A stretch of DNA of 64,000 bases. Source: an uncultured Bacteroides sp. (GTDB lineage: Bacteria; Bacteroidota; Bacteroidia; Bacteroidales; Bacteroidaceae). How positions within the stretch are numbered: position 1 is the stretch's first letter; each line of letters begins with the position of its first letter. The notes below the pieces were generated by a model, which was not told where the DNA came from, searched no databases, and saw only the letters and a list, made by a program, of their open reading frames with translations. A program made the translations under genes and the position numbers. Shown here piece by piece: positions 1 to 7,698 of the stretch. The DNA is taken from positions 310,001-374,000 of the forward strand of contig NZ_OY787468.1 in assembly GCF_963678845.1 (NCBI RefSeq), given 5' to 3'.

Positions 1-849
1 GAAGGACTAACTGAATTTCTGCCAGTATCTTCTACCGGACACATGATTATTGCACAAAGTATGCTGGGAGTACAAAGTACTGAGTTTGTAAAGGCATTTA
101 CAGTCATTATTCAGTTTGGAGCAATTCTATCCGTAGTGGTTCTTTATTGGAATCGTTTTTTTAAACTTAATAAGTGCAAAGTCTTTGATAAAGAAGCGGC
201 AGCCGATAAACCTTTTCTAGGAAAAGTTGTTGTTTATCTCAAAAGATTTATATATAAGTTTGATTTCTACTGGAAGCTCTTAGTTGCATTTATTCCTGCA
301 GCTGTAATCGGTTTCATTTTTAGCAATAAAATTGATGAACTACTGGAAAGCGTAGAGGTAGTTGCAGTGATGCTGGTAATTGGTGGAGTATTCATGCTTT
401 TTGTTGATAAGATATTTACCAAAGTAGATGAAAGCAAAGGCATGACTGAAAAAAAAGCATTGAGCATTGGTTTTTTCCAATGTGTTGCCATGATACCAGG
501 TGTATCTCGTTCAATGGCTACAATTGTGGGTGGTATGGCACAAAAGATGTCAAGAAAAACCGCTGCTGAGTTTTCTTTCTTCCTAGCTGTCCCTACTATG
601 TTTGCAGCTACAGCATACAAGTTATACAAACTTGTTGCAGTACCAGGCGGAGTTAATGTTTTAAGTCAGAACATCGGAGCTTTAGTTATAGGAAATGTTG
701 TGGCTTTCATTGTCGCACTACTTGCTATCAAATTCTTTATCAGCTTTGTGACCAAATACGGATTCAAAGCATTTGGTTATTACCGTATCATTGTGGGAGG
801 AATCATCTTAGTGATGTTATTATTAGGACATAATTTAGAAGTCGTTTAA
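1..849 (+). CDS. uppP: Undecaprenyl-diphosphatase UppP (BacA family), 5' end missing
   Basis: This inner-membrane phosphatase recycles undecaprenyl diphosphate to the monophosphate carrier used for peptidoglycan and other envelope polymers, and gives bacitracin resistance. The reading frame is open from base 1 and starts within the family motif EGLTEFLPVSSTGH. The true start therefore lies before the window, and only about 15-20 residues should be missing. The second active-site motif, PGVSRSMAT, is present, and several hydrophobic segments fill the remainder. An internal ATG at 43 would remove the first motif and is not the start. The stop overlaps the truB start codon by one base, which suggests translational coupling. 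Confidence 0.95.
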   Translation, partial: EGLTEFLPVSSTGHMIIAQSMLGVQSTEFVKAFTVIIQFGAILSVVVLYWNRFFKLNKCKVFDKEAAADKPFLGKVVVYLKRFIYKFDFYWKLLVAFIPAAVIGFIFSNKIDELLESVEVVAVMLVIGGVFMLFVDKIFTKVDESKGMTEKKALSIGFFQCVAMIPGVSRSMATIVGGMAQKMSRKTAAEFSFFLAVPTMFAATAYKLYKLVAVPGGVNVLSQNIGALVIGNVVAFIVALLAIKFFISFVTKYGFKAFGYYRIIVGGIILVMLLLGHNLEVV

Positions 850-1547
850 TGAACTTTATTGAAGGAGAAGTATTATACTTCAACAAGCCACTAACGTGGA
901 CTTCTTTTAATCTCGTGGCAAAGGTAAAATATCCTCTGCTGAGAAAACTTAGAATAAAAAAACTTAAAGTAGGACATGCCGGAACTCTTGATCCGCTGGC
1001 TACAGGTGTAATGATTATATGCACGGGTAAAGCAACCAAGCGAATCGAAGAATTTCAGTATCAAACAAAAGAATACATTGCCACAATAGAGCTGGGAGCA
1101 ACAACTCCTTCCTATGATCTGGAAAAAGAGATTGATGCTACTTACCCCACGGAACATATTACCCGTGAACTGGTAGAAGATACTCTGAAGAAATTTATCG
1201 GAAGTATTGAACAGATTCCTCCAGCCTTCTCAGCCTGTAAAATAGATGGCGAAAGGGCTTACGAACTGGCCAGAGCCGGAAAAGAGGTAGAACTGAAACC
1301 GAAGACTTTAGTTATTGATGAAATTGAATTACTGGAGTGTAATTTACCTGCAATAAAGATTCGGGTGGTATGCAGCAAAGGCACATATATACGTGCTTTG
1401 GCAAGAGATATTGGAGAGGCGCTGAACAGCGGTGCTCACCTCACCGGACTAATCCGCACTCGTGTGGGAGATGTCAAACTGGAACATTGCATGGAAATAG
1501 AGAATTTCGTGGAATGGCTCGAAAAACAAGAAATAGAAGTAAACTAA
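849..1547 (+). CDS. truB: tRNA pseudouridine(55) synthase TruB
   Basis: TruB isomerises U55 to pseudouridine in the T-loop of most tRNAs. The 232-residue protein carries the catalytic-domain motif GHAGTLDPLATGV, with the nucleophilic aspartate at about residue 48, and the later TYIRALARDIGEAL region typical of TruB. It is short compared with E. coli TruB (about 314 residues), so the C-terminal PUA extension is reduced or absent; short forms are usual in Bacteroidetes. The start overlaps the uppP stop, and queA follows after 17 bases, so uppP-truB-queA-folK looks like one transcript. Confidence 0.97.
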   Translation: MNFIEGEVLYFNKPLTWTSFNLVAKVKYPLLRKLRIKKLKVGHAGTLDPLATGVMIICTGKATKRIEEFQYQTKEYIATIELGATTPSYDLEKEIDATYPTEHITRELVEDTLKKFIGSIEQIPPAFSACKIDGERAYELARAGKEVELKPKTLVIDEIELLECNLPAIKIRVVCSKGTYIRALARDIGEALNSGAHLTGLIRTRVGDVKLEHCMEIENFVEWLEKQEIEVN

Positions 1548-1564
1548 CGTAAAGAAAAGAAAAT

Positions 1565-2620
1565 ATGAAACTATCACAATTTAAATTTAAGCTTCCTGAG
1601 GATAAAATCGCATTGCACCCTGCAAGGTACAGAGATGAATCCCGTTTGATGGTTCTTCATAAGAAGACTGGTGAAATTGAACATAGAGAGTTTAAAAATC
1701 TCTTAGATTATTTTGATGATAAGGATGTTTTTATATTCAATGATACAAAGGTATTCCCTGCCCGTCTTTACGGAAACAAGGAAAAAACCGGTGCACGCAT
1801 TGAAGTATTCTTATTACGTGAGTTGAACGAAGAACTTCGTTTATGGGACGTATTAGTTGATCCTGCTCGTAAAATCAGAATTGGTAATAAACTATATTTT
1901 GGTGACGACGATTCAATGGTTGCCGAAGTTATTGACAACACTACTTCGCGCGGACGTACTTTGCGTTTCCTTTATGACGGACCTCATGAGGAATTCAAGA
2001 AAGCACTTTATGCTCTTGGTGAGACTCCACTGCCTCATACCATTGTTAACCGCCCCGTTGAACCTGAAGACGAAGAAAGATTCCAATCAATCTTTGCTAA
2101 GCATGAAGGAGCTGTTACAGCACCAACAGCAAGTCTTCACTTTAGCCGCGAATTAATGAAGCGTATGGAGATTAAAGGAATAGACTTTGCATTTGTAACC
2201 ATGCATGCCGGCCTTGGTAACTTCCGCGATATTGATGTGGAAGACCTTACCAAACACAAAATGGATTCAGAGCAAATGTTTGTTTCTGAACAAGCTGTTA
2301 AGATAGTTAATGAAGCTAAAGATGCAAACAGAAATATCTGCGCTGTAGGTACTACTGTGATGAGAGCCATTGAAAGTACTGTAAGTACTGACGGACACCT
2401 GAAGACTTTTGAAGGATGGACTAATAAATTTATTTTCCCTCCTTATGAATTCACTGTGGCCAATTCAATGATTTCCAATTTCCACATGCCTCTTTCCACA
2501 TTGCTTATGATTGTTGCTGCATTCGGAGGATATGATTTGGTTATGGATGCTTATCAGGTAGCATTAAAAGAAGGTTATCGCTTCGGTACTTACGGAGATG
2601 CAATGTTGATTTTAGATTAA
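1565..2620 (+). CDS. queA: S-adenosylmethionine:tRNA ribosyltransferase-isomerase QueA
   Basis: QueA transfers the ribosyl part of SAM to preQ1 in tRNA, making epoxyqueuosine at wobble position 34. The 351-residue length is typical. Recognisable blocks are the N-terminal LPEDKIALHPARYRDESRL, the central FNDTKVFPARLYGNK, and TAPTASLHFSRELM followed by THAGLGNFRDI. The partner that completes queuosine, QueG, is also in this window (32643-33569) but far away and on the other strand. The gene sits between truB and folK with short gaps, consistent with co-transcription. Confidence 0.97.
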   Translation: MKLSQFKFKLPEDKIALHPARYRDESRLMVLHKKTGEIEHREFKNLLDYFDDKDVFIFNDTKVFPARLYGNKEKTGARIEVFLLRELNEELRLWDVLVDPARKIRIGNKLYFGDDDSMVAEVIDNTTSRGRTLRFLYDGPHEEFKKALYALGETPLPHTIVNRPVEPEDEERFQSIFAKHEGAVTAPTASLHFSRELMKRMEIKGIDFAFVTMHAGLGNFRDIDVEDLTKHKMDSEQMFVSEQAVKIVNEAKDANRNICAVGTTVMRAIESTVSTDGHLKTFEGWTNKFIFPPYEFTVANSMISNFHMPLSTLLMIVAAFGGYDLVMDAYQVALKEGYRFGTYGDAMLILD

Positions 2621-2632
2621 TAAGGTAAAACT

Positions 2633-3100
2633 ATGGCATTGGTTTATTTCGGTTTAGGCACAAATTTGGGCGATAAAGAAAGAAACCTGTCCTTGGCTAT
2701 AGATAAAATAAAAGAGCGGATTGGGAAAATTGTTTCCCAATCCGCTTTTCATTCTTCTGAACCCTGGGGATTTGAATCTACCAATTCGTTTCTCAACGCG
2801 GTTATTTGCGTGGAAACCTCGCTTTCTCCATTTCAACTTCTGGAAGAGACACAATTGATAGAAAAACAAATTGGTAGAAGCAAAAAATCGGTTAGTAGAA
2901 TCTATAAAGACAGGCTGATTGACATTGATACGCTTCTCTATGATGACTTGATACTGCATACTGAAAAGCTGGATATCCCTCATCCTCTGATGGCTGAGCG
3001 TCCTTTTGTAATGAAGCCACTCTGCGAAATTGCACCTGAACTTGTTATTCCGGGAACAGGTAAAACTGTTCAAATGATCTGTGATGATTTATCTTTATGA
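2633..3100 (+). CDS. folK: 2-amino-4-hydroxy-6-hydroxymethyldihydropteridine pyrophosphokinase FolK
   Basis: FolK moves pyrophosphate from ATP to 6-hydroxymethyl-7,8-dihydropterin in folate synthesis. The 155-residue protein begins with the family-type GLGTNLGDKERNL and has EPWGFESTNSFLNAVICVET in the middle. The signature region reads R-IYKDR-IDIDTLLYDD, then HPLMAERPFVMKPLCEIAP near the C terminus. The ATG is 12 bases after the queA stop. It is the last gene of the uppP-truB-queA-folK run; metK downstream has its own promoter and leader. Confidence 0.95.
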   Translation: MALVYFGLGTNLGDKERNLSLAIDKIKERIGKIVSQSAFHSSEPWGFESTNSFLNAVICVETSLSPFQLLEETQLIEKQIGRSKKSVSRIYKDRLIDIDTLLYDDLILHTEKLDIPHPLMAERPFVMKPLCEIAPELVIPGTGKTVQMICDDLSL

Positions 3101-3157
3101 GTCTTAATTTCTTTTAAATTATTTGATCTAAAAGAACAGAACTCAGGAATTTAGCTA

Positions 3158-3165
3158 TATCTTTG
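3158..3165 (+). promoter_or_regulatory. Promoter -7 box for metK
   Basis: TATCTTTG matches the Bacteroidetes -7 consensus TAnnTTTG. Transcription would start near 3172, only a few bases before the SAM-II aptamer, which is the usual arrangement for that short riboswitch. No clear -33 TTTG is visible at the expected spacing. Confidence 0.6.
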
Positions 3166-3177
3166 CACCATCTTAAA

Positions 3178-3225
3178 ATGTGGAAAGATTTGGGCAGCTT
3201 GCAACCACAGTAAAAAATGCTAAAT
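3178..3225 (+). promoter_or_regulatory. SAM-II riboswitch upstream of metK
   Basis: The segment carries the conserved blocks of the SAM-II class in order: P1 5' strand GTGG (3180-3183), the GATTT block (3187-3191), GCTTGCA (3197-3203), P1 3' strand CCAC (3205-3208), an A-rich linker, and GCTAA (3219-3223). AGC at 3196-3198 can pair with GCT at 3219-3221 to close the H-type pseudoknot. SAM-II is known from alphaproteobacteria and Bacteroidetes in front of methionine and SAM genes. About 110 bases separate it from the metK ATG. A TAAATAA/TTATTTA hairpin at 3221-3238 would compete with the 3' strand of the aptamer. No strong intrinsic terminator is visible, so the mode of control is open. Confidence 0.85.
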
Positions 3226-3334
3226 AATAGCTTATTTAACGCGTTTCTACCTTCCAAATCCATCCCCCATTCAGGAAATTTATATAGTATAAACAGACGA
3301 ATTAACAATCCGTCAACTAAAACTTTATTTATAC

Positions 3335-4627
3335 ATGGGATATTTATTCACATCCGAATCGGTGTCTGAAGGACACCCCGACAAAGTAGCCGATCAAATA
3401 TCGGATGCTGTGCTTGATGAACTATTGGCTTACGATCCAAGTTCTAAAGTAGCTTGCGAAACTCTCGTTACCACCGGACAGGTAGTACTTGCGGGTGAAG
3501 TGAAATCTGAAGCGTATGTAGACCTACAAGAAGTTGCTCGTGGCGTAATCAACAAGATTGGTTATACCAAAGGTGAGTATATGTTCGAAGGAAACTCATG
3601 CGGTGTATTTTCTGCCATTCACGAACAGTCTGCCGACATTAACCGTGGTGTAGAACGCGAGGACCCTATGAATCAGGGTGCCGGTGATCAGGGAATGATG
3701 TTTGGTTATGCAACCAACGAAACAGAAAATTACATGCCATTGTCTCTTGACCTTGCGCATAAAATACTATACATTCTGGCTAAAATCAGAAGAGAAGGCA
3801 AGGTAATGACTTATCTTCGCCCGGATGCTAAAAGCCAGGTTACAATAGAATACGATGATAACGGAAAACCTGTGCGTATTGACACTATTGTAGTATCTAC
3901 CCAGCACGATGATTTCGTTAAACCAGTTAATGAATCAGCAGAAGCTCAGTTAAAAGCTGACGAAGAGATGCTGGCTATCATCCGCGAAGATGTAATCAAA
4001 GTATTAATGCCTAGAGTATTTGCATCAATTCATAATAAAAAGATATTGGACCTATTCAACGGTGCTATTACTTATCACGTTAATCCTACAGGAAAGTTCG
4101 TTATTGGCGGACCTCACGGAGATACAGGATTAACAGGACGTAAGATTATCGTTGATACTTATGGCGGTAAAGGTGCTCACGGTGGTGGTGCTTTTTCAGG
4201 AAAAGACCCTAGTAAAGTAGACCGTAGTGCAGCTTATGCAGCACGTCACATTGCAAAGAACCTTGTTGCTGCCGGAGTAGCTGACGAGATTCTTGTTCAG
4301 ATATCTTATGCTATCGGTGTGGCTCGTCCTATCAACATCTATGTAGATACCTACAACCGCAGCAATGTGAACATTACTGACGGTGAAATTGCAAAGAAAA
4401 TTGATAAGATATTCGATCTTCGTCCAAAAGCTATTGAAGACCGCTTAAAGCTTCGTAATCCTATCTATTCAGAAACTGCTGCTTACGGGCACATGGGACG
4501 TACTCCTAAGGTAGTTACCAAGAGCTTCCACTCACGTTATCTTGAAGATAAGACAGTGGAAGTTGAGCTATTTACTTGGGAAAAGCTTGATTACATTGAT
4601 ATAGTAAAAGAAGAATTCGGCTTGTAA
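3335..4627 (+). CDS. metK: S-adenosylmethionine synthetase MetK
   Basis: MetK makes SAM from methionine and ATP in the cytoplasm. The 430-residue protein shows the N-terminal GHPDKVADQISDAVLD, the GAGDQGMMFGYA motif, and the glycine-rich GGKGAHGGGAFSGKDPSKVDRS block that binds the phosphates. SAM is the substrate of QueA nearby and the cofactor of NifB and MiaB in this window. The leader holds a SAM-II riboswitch, so the product should repress its own gene. A strong terminator follows the stop. Confidence 0.98.
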   Translation: MGYLFTSESVSEGHPDKVADQISDAVLDELLAYDPSSKVACETLVTTGQVVLAGEVKSEAYVDLQEVARGVINKIGYTKGEYMFEGNSCGVFSAIHEQSADINRGVEREDPMNQGAGDQGMMFGYATNETENYMPLSLDLAHKILYILAKIRREGKVMTYLRPDAKSQVTIEYDDNGKPVRIDTIVVSTQHDDFVKPVNESAEAQLKADEEMLAIIREDVIKVLMPRVFASIHNKKILDLFNGAITYHVNPTGKFVIGGPHGDTGLTGRKIIVDTYGGKGAHGGGAFSGKDPSKVDRSAAYAARHIAKNLVAAGVADEILVQISYAIGVARPINIYVDTYNRSNVNITDGEIAKKIDKIFDLRPKAIEDRLKLRNPIYSETAAYGHMGRTPKVVTKSFHSRYLEDKTVEVELFTWEKLDYIDIVKEEFGL

Positions 4628-4649
4628 TAGTCATTCTACCTACAAATAC

Positions 4650-4700
4650 AGAGCCTGTGCAGTTCCTTTAAAAGGGAATTGCACAGGCTCTTTTCTTTTC
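4650..4700 (+). terminator. Rho-independent terminator after metK
   Basis: A stem of about 18 base pairs (arms 4650-4666 and 4673-4691, one G-T pair) closes a short AT loop and is followed by TTTTCTTTTC. It separates metK from the molybdenum and nitrogen-fixation genes. Confidence 0.9.
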
Positions 4701-4751
4701 TAAAAGTACCGCCCATTTCCAACTATAAAGTAATCTCCCCTCCTAAAGCAA

Positions 4752-4765
4752 TACATAAATGTAGG
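4752..4765 (+). promoter_or_regulatory. Conserved dyad upstream of mop (candidate NifA-type activator site)
   Basis: TACATAAATGTAGG is, on the opposite strand, identical over 14 bases to the site at 9261-9274 in front of nifH, and it differs only in the central AT pair from the site at 14179 in front of nifE. It lies about 66 bases upstream of the sigma-54-like -24 element of mop, a usual distance for an enhancer-binding protein. That NifA binds it is inference. Confidence 0.6.
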
Positions 4766-4830
4766 AAATAACAAAACTACAAATGCCTCATATATCATTA
4801 AAACACTAATAATTAAGCAATTACATTTTA

Positions 4831-4846
4831 TGGCACGGCCTTTGTA
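4831..4846 (+). promoter_or_regulatory. Sigma-54-like promoter of mop-modE
   Basis: TGGCACGGCCTTTGTA matches the sigma-54 consensus TGGCACG-N4-TTGCW except for T in place of C at the -12 dinucleotide. GG at 4832-4833 and GT at 4844-4845 are separated by exactly ten bases. The predicted start is near 4857, about 40 bases before the mop ATG. Confidence 0.75.
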
Positions 4847-4898
4847 TTCTTATTCTACAAATAGATAAGGGTTAATACTCATTTAAACAAAGAAGAAG

Positions 4899-5105
4899 AT
4901 GATTCTAAGCGCAAGAAACACGATTAAAGGTAAGATTATAGAGATTGTTCCGGGCATTGTTACCGCAAAGGTTAAACTGGACATTGGTGGAGGTAATACA
5001 ATTGTCTCGGTAATTACAGTAGACAGCGTGGGAGAACTTAATCTCAAAGTGGGAGATGAAGCATACGCTATATTCAAATCCACCGAAGTTATGATTGGCA
5101 TTTAA
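4899..5105 (+). CDS. mop: Molbindin: single molybdate-binding TOBE/Mop domain protein
   Basis: This 68-residue protein is a single TOBE (Mop) domain. Such small cytoplasmic proteins assemble into hexamers that bind and store molybdate. The fold signature is visible as ARNTIKGKIIEIVPGIVTAKV followed by GNTIVSVITVDSVGELNLKVGDEAYAIFKSTEVMIGI. It is the first gene behind a sigma-54-like promoter and is followed after 12 bases by a ModE-type DNA-binding domain gene. ModE proteins normally carry two such domains and ModC one. Here both neighbours lack them, so this protein may supply the molybdate sensor in trans; that is inference. Confidence 0.92.
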   Translation: MILSARNTIKGKIIEIVPGIVTAKVKLDIGGGNTIVSVITVDSVGELNLKVGDEAYAIFKSTEVMIGI

Positions 5106-5117
5106 TTTCATAGCCGC

Positions 5118-5471
5118 ATGGATCATTCAAAATTCTCAGTAGATGCCATTGTAACCATTTATAGGGATAACGAAATTTTCATTGGCCCAAATCAGTATCG
5201 GCTATTGAAACAGATCTTAGCAGACGGGTCCATTAATGCAGCGGCAAAGAATTTGAAGATGTCTTACCAGCATGCCTGGCATCTTATTGATAAGATAAAC
5301 CGCCTTTCGCCTATTCCAGTAGTGATAAGGCAGAAGGGAGGGAAAGACGGAGGAGGTTGCAGTCTAAGTCCATACGGAATGCAAGTTCTTGAAAGCTATG
5401 CCATGCGGGAAATTGAAATTATTAAGTTACTAGAACAAACTAACAGCGAACTGGAAAGCTGTTTTTTTTAG
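5118..5471 (+). CDS. ModE-like winged-helix regulator lacking molybdate-binding domains
   Basis: The 117-residue protein matches only the N-terminal DNA-binding half of ModE (LysR-type winged helix). A helix-turn-helix lies at about residues 37-62 (DGSINAAAKNLKMSYQHAWH) and a wing region KGGKDGGGCSLSPYG follows. E. coli ModE has about 260 residues, the second half being two TOBE domains, which are absent here. The separate mop gene lies just upstream in the same transcript. A site with the geometry of E. coli ModE operators lies 45 bases after the stop. Whether the protein senses molybdate directly cannot be told from sequence. Confidence 0.85.
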   Translation: MDHSKFSVDAIVTIYRDNEIFIGPNQYRLLKQILADGSINAAAKNLKMSYQHAWHLIDKINRLSPIPVVIRQKGGKDGGGCSLSPYGMQVLESYAMREIEIIKLLEQTNSELESCFF

Positions 5472-5507
5472 AGAAGCGATATTCTTTAGGGTGGATATCG
5501 CTTCTCT
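5470..5507 (+). terminator. Hairpin after the ModE-like gene
   Basis: A perfect 13-base inverted repeat (5470-5482 and 5495-5507) with a 12-base loop starts in the stop codon of the ModE-like gene. A short TTTAAG tail follows, so it may be a weak terminator or an attenuating hairpin before the porin gene. Confidence 0.6.
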
Positions 5508-5516
5508 TTAAGAAAG

Positions 5517-5540
5517 CGTTATTCTCTGTATTTGATAACG
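5517..5540 (+). promoter_or_regulatory. Candidate ModE operator in front of the porin-modA unit
   Basis: CGTTAT (5517-5522) and ATAACG (5535-5540) form a perfect inverted repeat separated by 12 bases, the same half-sites and spacing as the E. coli ModE consensus (CGnTAT-N12-ATAACG). The spacer contains TGTATTTG, one base off the Bacteroidetes -7 box TAnnTTTG, so a bound protein would cover a likely promoter. That the ModE-like protein binds here is inference. Confidence 0.65.
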
Positions 5541-5565
5541 AATATTTAATTAAAAAGTTAGTATT

Positions 5566-6861
5566 ATGAGGGTATTAGGTAAAAGGTTTTTAGGTGTAGC
5601 ATTTGTTGCAACTGTCTGTGCGTGTAAAATGAATGCACAGACTGTAAGTATTGATGGCGAATTCAGGCCAAGAGCAGAGTATAGAGATGGTTTCGGATCC
5701 CCTTTGTCGGATAGTAATGATCCCGGCGTTTTTACCTATCAGCGCACTCGCCTGGGAGCATCTTTCTCTTCTGCAATTTTAAAGACACAGTTCACTGTTC
5801 AGGACACCCGTTCTTTTGGTAAAACTGCACCTAATTCAGAGACTGCTACATTGGGAGTTTTTGAAGCATGGTCGGAGTTTCTGCTAATGCCTGGAGGTTC
5901 TCTTAAAGTAGGACGTCAGGTATTGGCGTATGACGATAACCGTTTGTTCTCGGCTTCCAACTGGAGCAATACAGGCAATTCACACGATCTGGCTCTATTT
6001 AAGTACAATGTGGACGATTTTCAGGCTCATTTAGGTTTTGCTTATAACAATTCTTCCGCCATTTCCTCTGAGGCTGTTTATGCAAATGCAGCTAAATACC
6101 GATACATGGGACTGCTTTGGTTATCCAAAGGCTTGGCAAAAGGTCTGACTCTTTCCGCCATTGCCGTGGACGAAGGTATGCAGCCCACTACCGATGCAAC
6201 GAAATACGGAACAAAGGTTAACATGAACCACGGATACACATTTGGTGGTAACCTGAAATACAGCAGCGAAGTATGTCCGTTCTCTGCACTGGGAACTGTT
6301 TACTTTCAGGCAGGGAAGAACCAAACGGGCGACGACATGAGCGGTAGTATGGCTGCTATAAAGTTGAACTATAAAATATCGCCCGTCTTCACAACCAGTT
6401 TAGGAACAGATTATCTGTCGGGAGATGATAATAGTACAGACGGCAAACAGAAGAATTTCAGGAAACTGTATGGTGCAAACCACAGCTTTAATGGTTCCAT
6501 GGAATACTGGTCAACGCCTCTTACCCAGGGTTTGCTTGATTACTACGGCAGTGTAAATGCTAAAGTAAGCAAGAAGAGTAGCTTTGAAGGTGTGTTTCAC
6601 GTTTTCAACACCAGCAAGGACATGACAAACAAAGGAACAAACATTGGCAAGTCATTGGGTTCGGAATTGGATATTTGCTTTAACTACAAACTTAATGAAT
6701 GGACAAACTTACAAGCCGGTTGGAGTACTTACTTTGCCAATGACAATACTCGTATAGCAAAGGGCATGACCGCTGATACCAAAACCCGTTTTCCACAGTG
6801 GGGATATGTGATGCTTACCGTCTCTCCTTCTTATCTGAAATCTATTTTTACCGATAAATAA
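5566..6861 (+). CDS. Outer-membrane porin of the alginate-export (AlgE-like) type, in the molybdate cluster
   Basis: The 431-residue protein has an N-terminal signal peptide ending near CKMNAQ and then an outer-membrane barrel pattern of alternating aromatic and polar strands. Stretches such as GEFRPRAEYRDGF, YQRTRLGASF, FEAWSEF and LKVGRQVLAYDDNRLF resemble the alginate-export porin family found in many Bacteroidetes. It lies between a ModE-like regulator and modA, with only 18 bases before modA, so it is probably co-transcribed with the molybdate-binding protein. A role in bringing molybdate across the outer membrane is inferred from position only; the substrate cannot be read from the sequence. 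Confidence 0.75.
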   Translation: MRVLGKRFLGVAFVATVCACKMNAQTVSIDGEFRPRAEYRDGFGSPLSDSNDPGVFTYQRTRLGASFSSAILKTQFTVQDTRSFGKTAPNSETATLGVFEAWSEFLLMPGGSLKVGRQVLAYDDNRLFSASNWSNTGNSHDLALFKYNVDDFQAHLGFAYNNSSAISSEAVYANAAKYRYMGLLWLSKGLAKGLTLSAIAVDEGMQPTTDATKYGTKVNMNHGYTFGGNLKYSSEVCPFSALGTVYFQAGKNQTGDDMSGSMAAIKLNYKISPVFTTSLGTDYLSGDDNSTDGKQKNFRKLYGANHSFNGSMEYWSTPLTQGLLDYYGSVNAKVSKKSSFEGVFHVFNTSKDMTNKGTNIGKSLGSELDICFNYKLNEWTNLQAGWSTYFANDNTRIAKGMTADTKTRFPQWGYVMLTVSPSYLKSIFTDK

Positions 6862-6879
6862 AATATAAAACTCAATCTC

Positions 6880-7626
6880 ATGAAAAGAACGATTATATCT
6901 GTGGCACTGATACTGGTATGTATCCTTGCACAAGCTCAGAAAGTAAATGTGGCAGCAGCAGCCAACCTCCGTTATGTGCTGGAAGAAATTAAAGTACAGT
7001 ACGAAAAAGAACATCCCAAGGCTAAGATCAATATCACTTTCGGAAGTTCGGGCACATTGGTTCAGCAGATTCTTAACGGCGCATCCTTCGACTTTTTTAT
7101 GGCTGCCGACAATGAATTTCCTTTGAAGCTGAAAGCAAAAGGAGTTGCATGGGGAGCCATGAAGACTTATGCCTATGGAAAACTGGCCATATACAGCACT
7201 TCGCTGGATGTTACTAAAGGACTTTCGGTATTGAAAGACCCTGCCATAAAGAAAATATCTATTGCCAAACCAGAGACTGCGCCTTACGGAGAGCGCTCAT
7301 TTGAGTTACTTAAAAAGATTGGTCTTTATGAATCACTGAAATCGAAGATTGTGATTGGCGATAATATCTCGCAGGCTGCACAATTTGCCTTTACCGGTAA
7401 TGCAGAAATTGGCTTTGTAGCTCTCTCGCTTGCCCTGGCTCCGGAGATGAAAGGGCAAGGAACATATTACATTGTGGACCAAAAGCTGTATACTCCGGTA
7501 GAACAGGCTTGCATTCTTATTAAGACTGCAGTAAGAAATACCGAAACAAGCAAATTCATGGCCTATGTTCTATCGCCAAGAACCAAAGTTTATTGGGAAA
7601 AGTATGGATACTCAGTTCCTCGTTAA
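6880..7626 (+). CDS. modA: Molybdate ABC transporter, periplasmic binding protein ModA
   Basis: ModA captures molybdate in the periplasm and delivers it to ModB. The 248-residue protein has a signal peptide (about residues 1-19, ending in AQAQ). Family blocks follow: AAAANLRYVLEEI, then ITFGSSGTLVQQI (oxyanion-binding serines) and FDFFMAADNEFPLKL, and near the end GFVALSLA. Tungstate binding is equally possible. It follows the porin by 18 bases, while modB begins 194 bases later behind its own regulatory region. Confidence 0.95.
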   Translation: MKRTIISVALILVCILAQAQKVNVAAAANLRYVLEEIKVQYEKEHPKAKINITFGSSGTLVQQILNGASFDFFMAADNEFPLKLKAKGVAWGAMKTYAYGKLAIYSTSLDVTKGLSVLKDPAIKKISIAKPETAPYGERSFELLKKIGLYESLKSKIVIGDNISQAAQFAFTGNAEIGFVALSLALAPEMKGQGTYYIVDQKLYTPVEQACILIKTAVRNTETSKFMAYVLSPRTKVYWEKYGYSVPR

Positions 7627-7666
7627 AGGAACTTTAGAGTAATGTCCCGGTATATATTTTCAGAAG

Positions 7667-7698
7667 AGTGTACGCTATATAAAATTATAGTGTACACT
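7667..7698 (+). promoter_or_regulatory. Imperfect palindrome upstream of modBC
   Basis: A 13-base inverted repeat with one mismatch (7667-7679 and 7686-7698; outer arms AGTGTAC and GTACACT) brackets a short AT spacer. One half includes CGCTATATA, which equals a ModE half-site, but the spacing between halves is 8 rather than 12. A TGTATTTG near -7 box lies downstream at 7726-7733. It could be an operator or a terminator of modA; no U-run follows, which favours an operator. Confidence 0.45.

Noticed and set aside
3114..3308. Minus-strand open frame opposite the metK leader
   Set aside because: The DNA is explained by the SAM-II riboswitch and leader on the plus strand; the translation resembles nothing.
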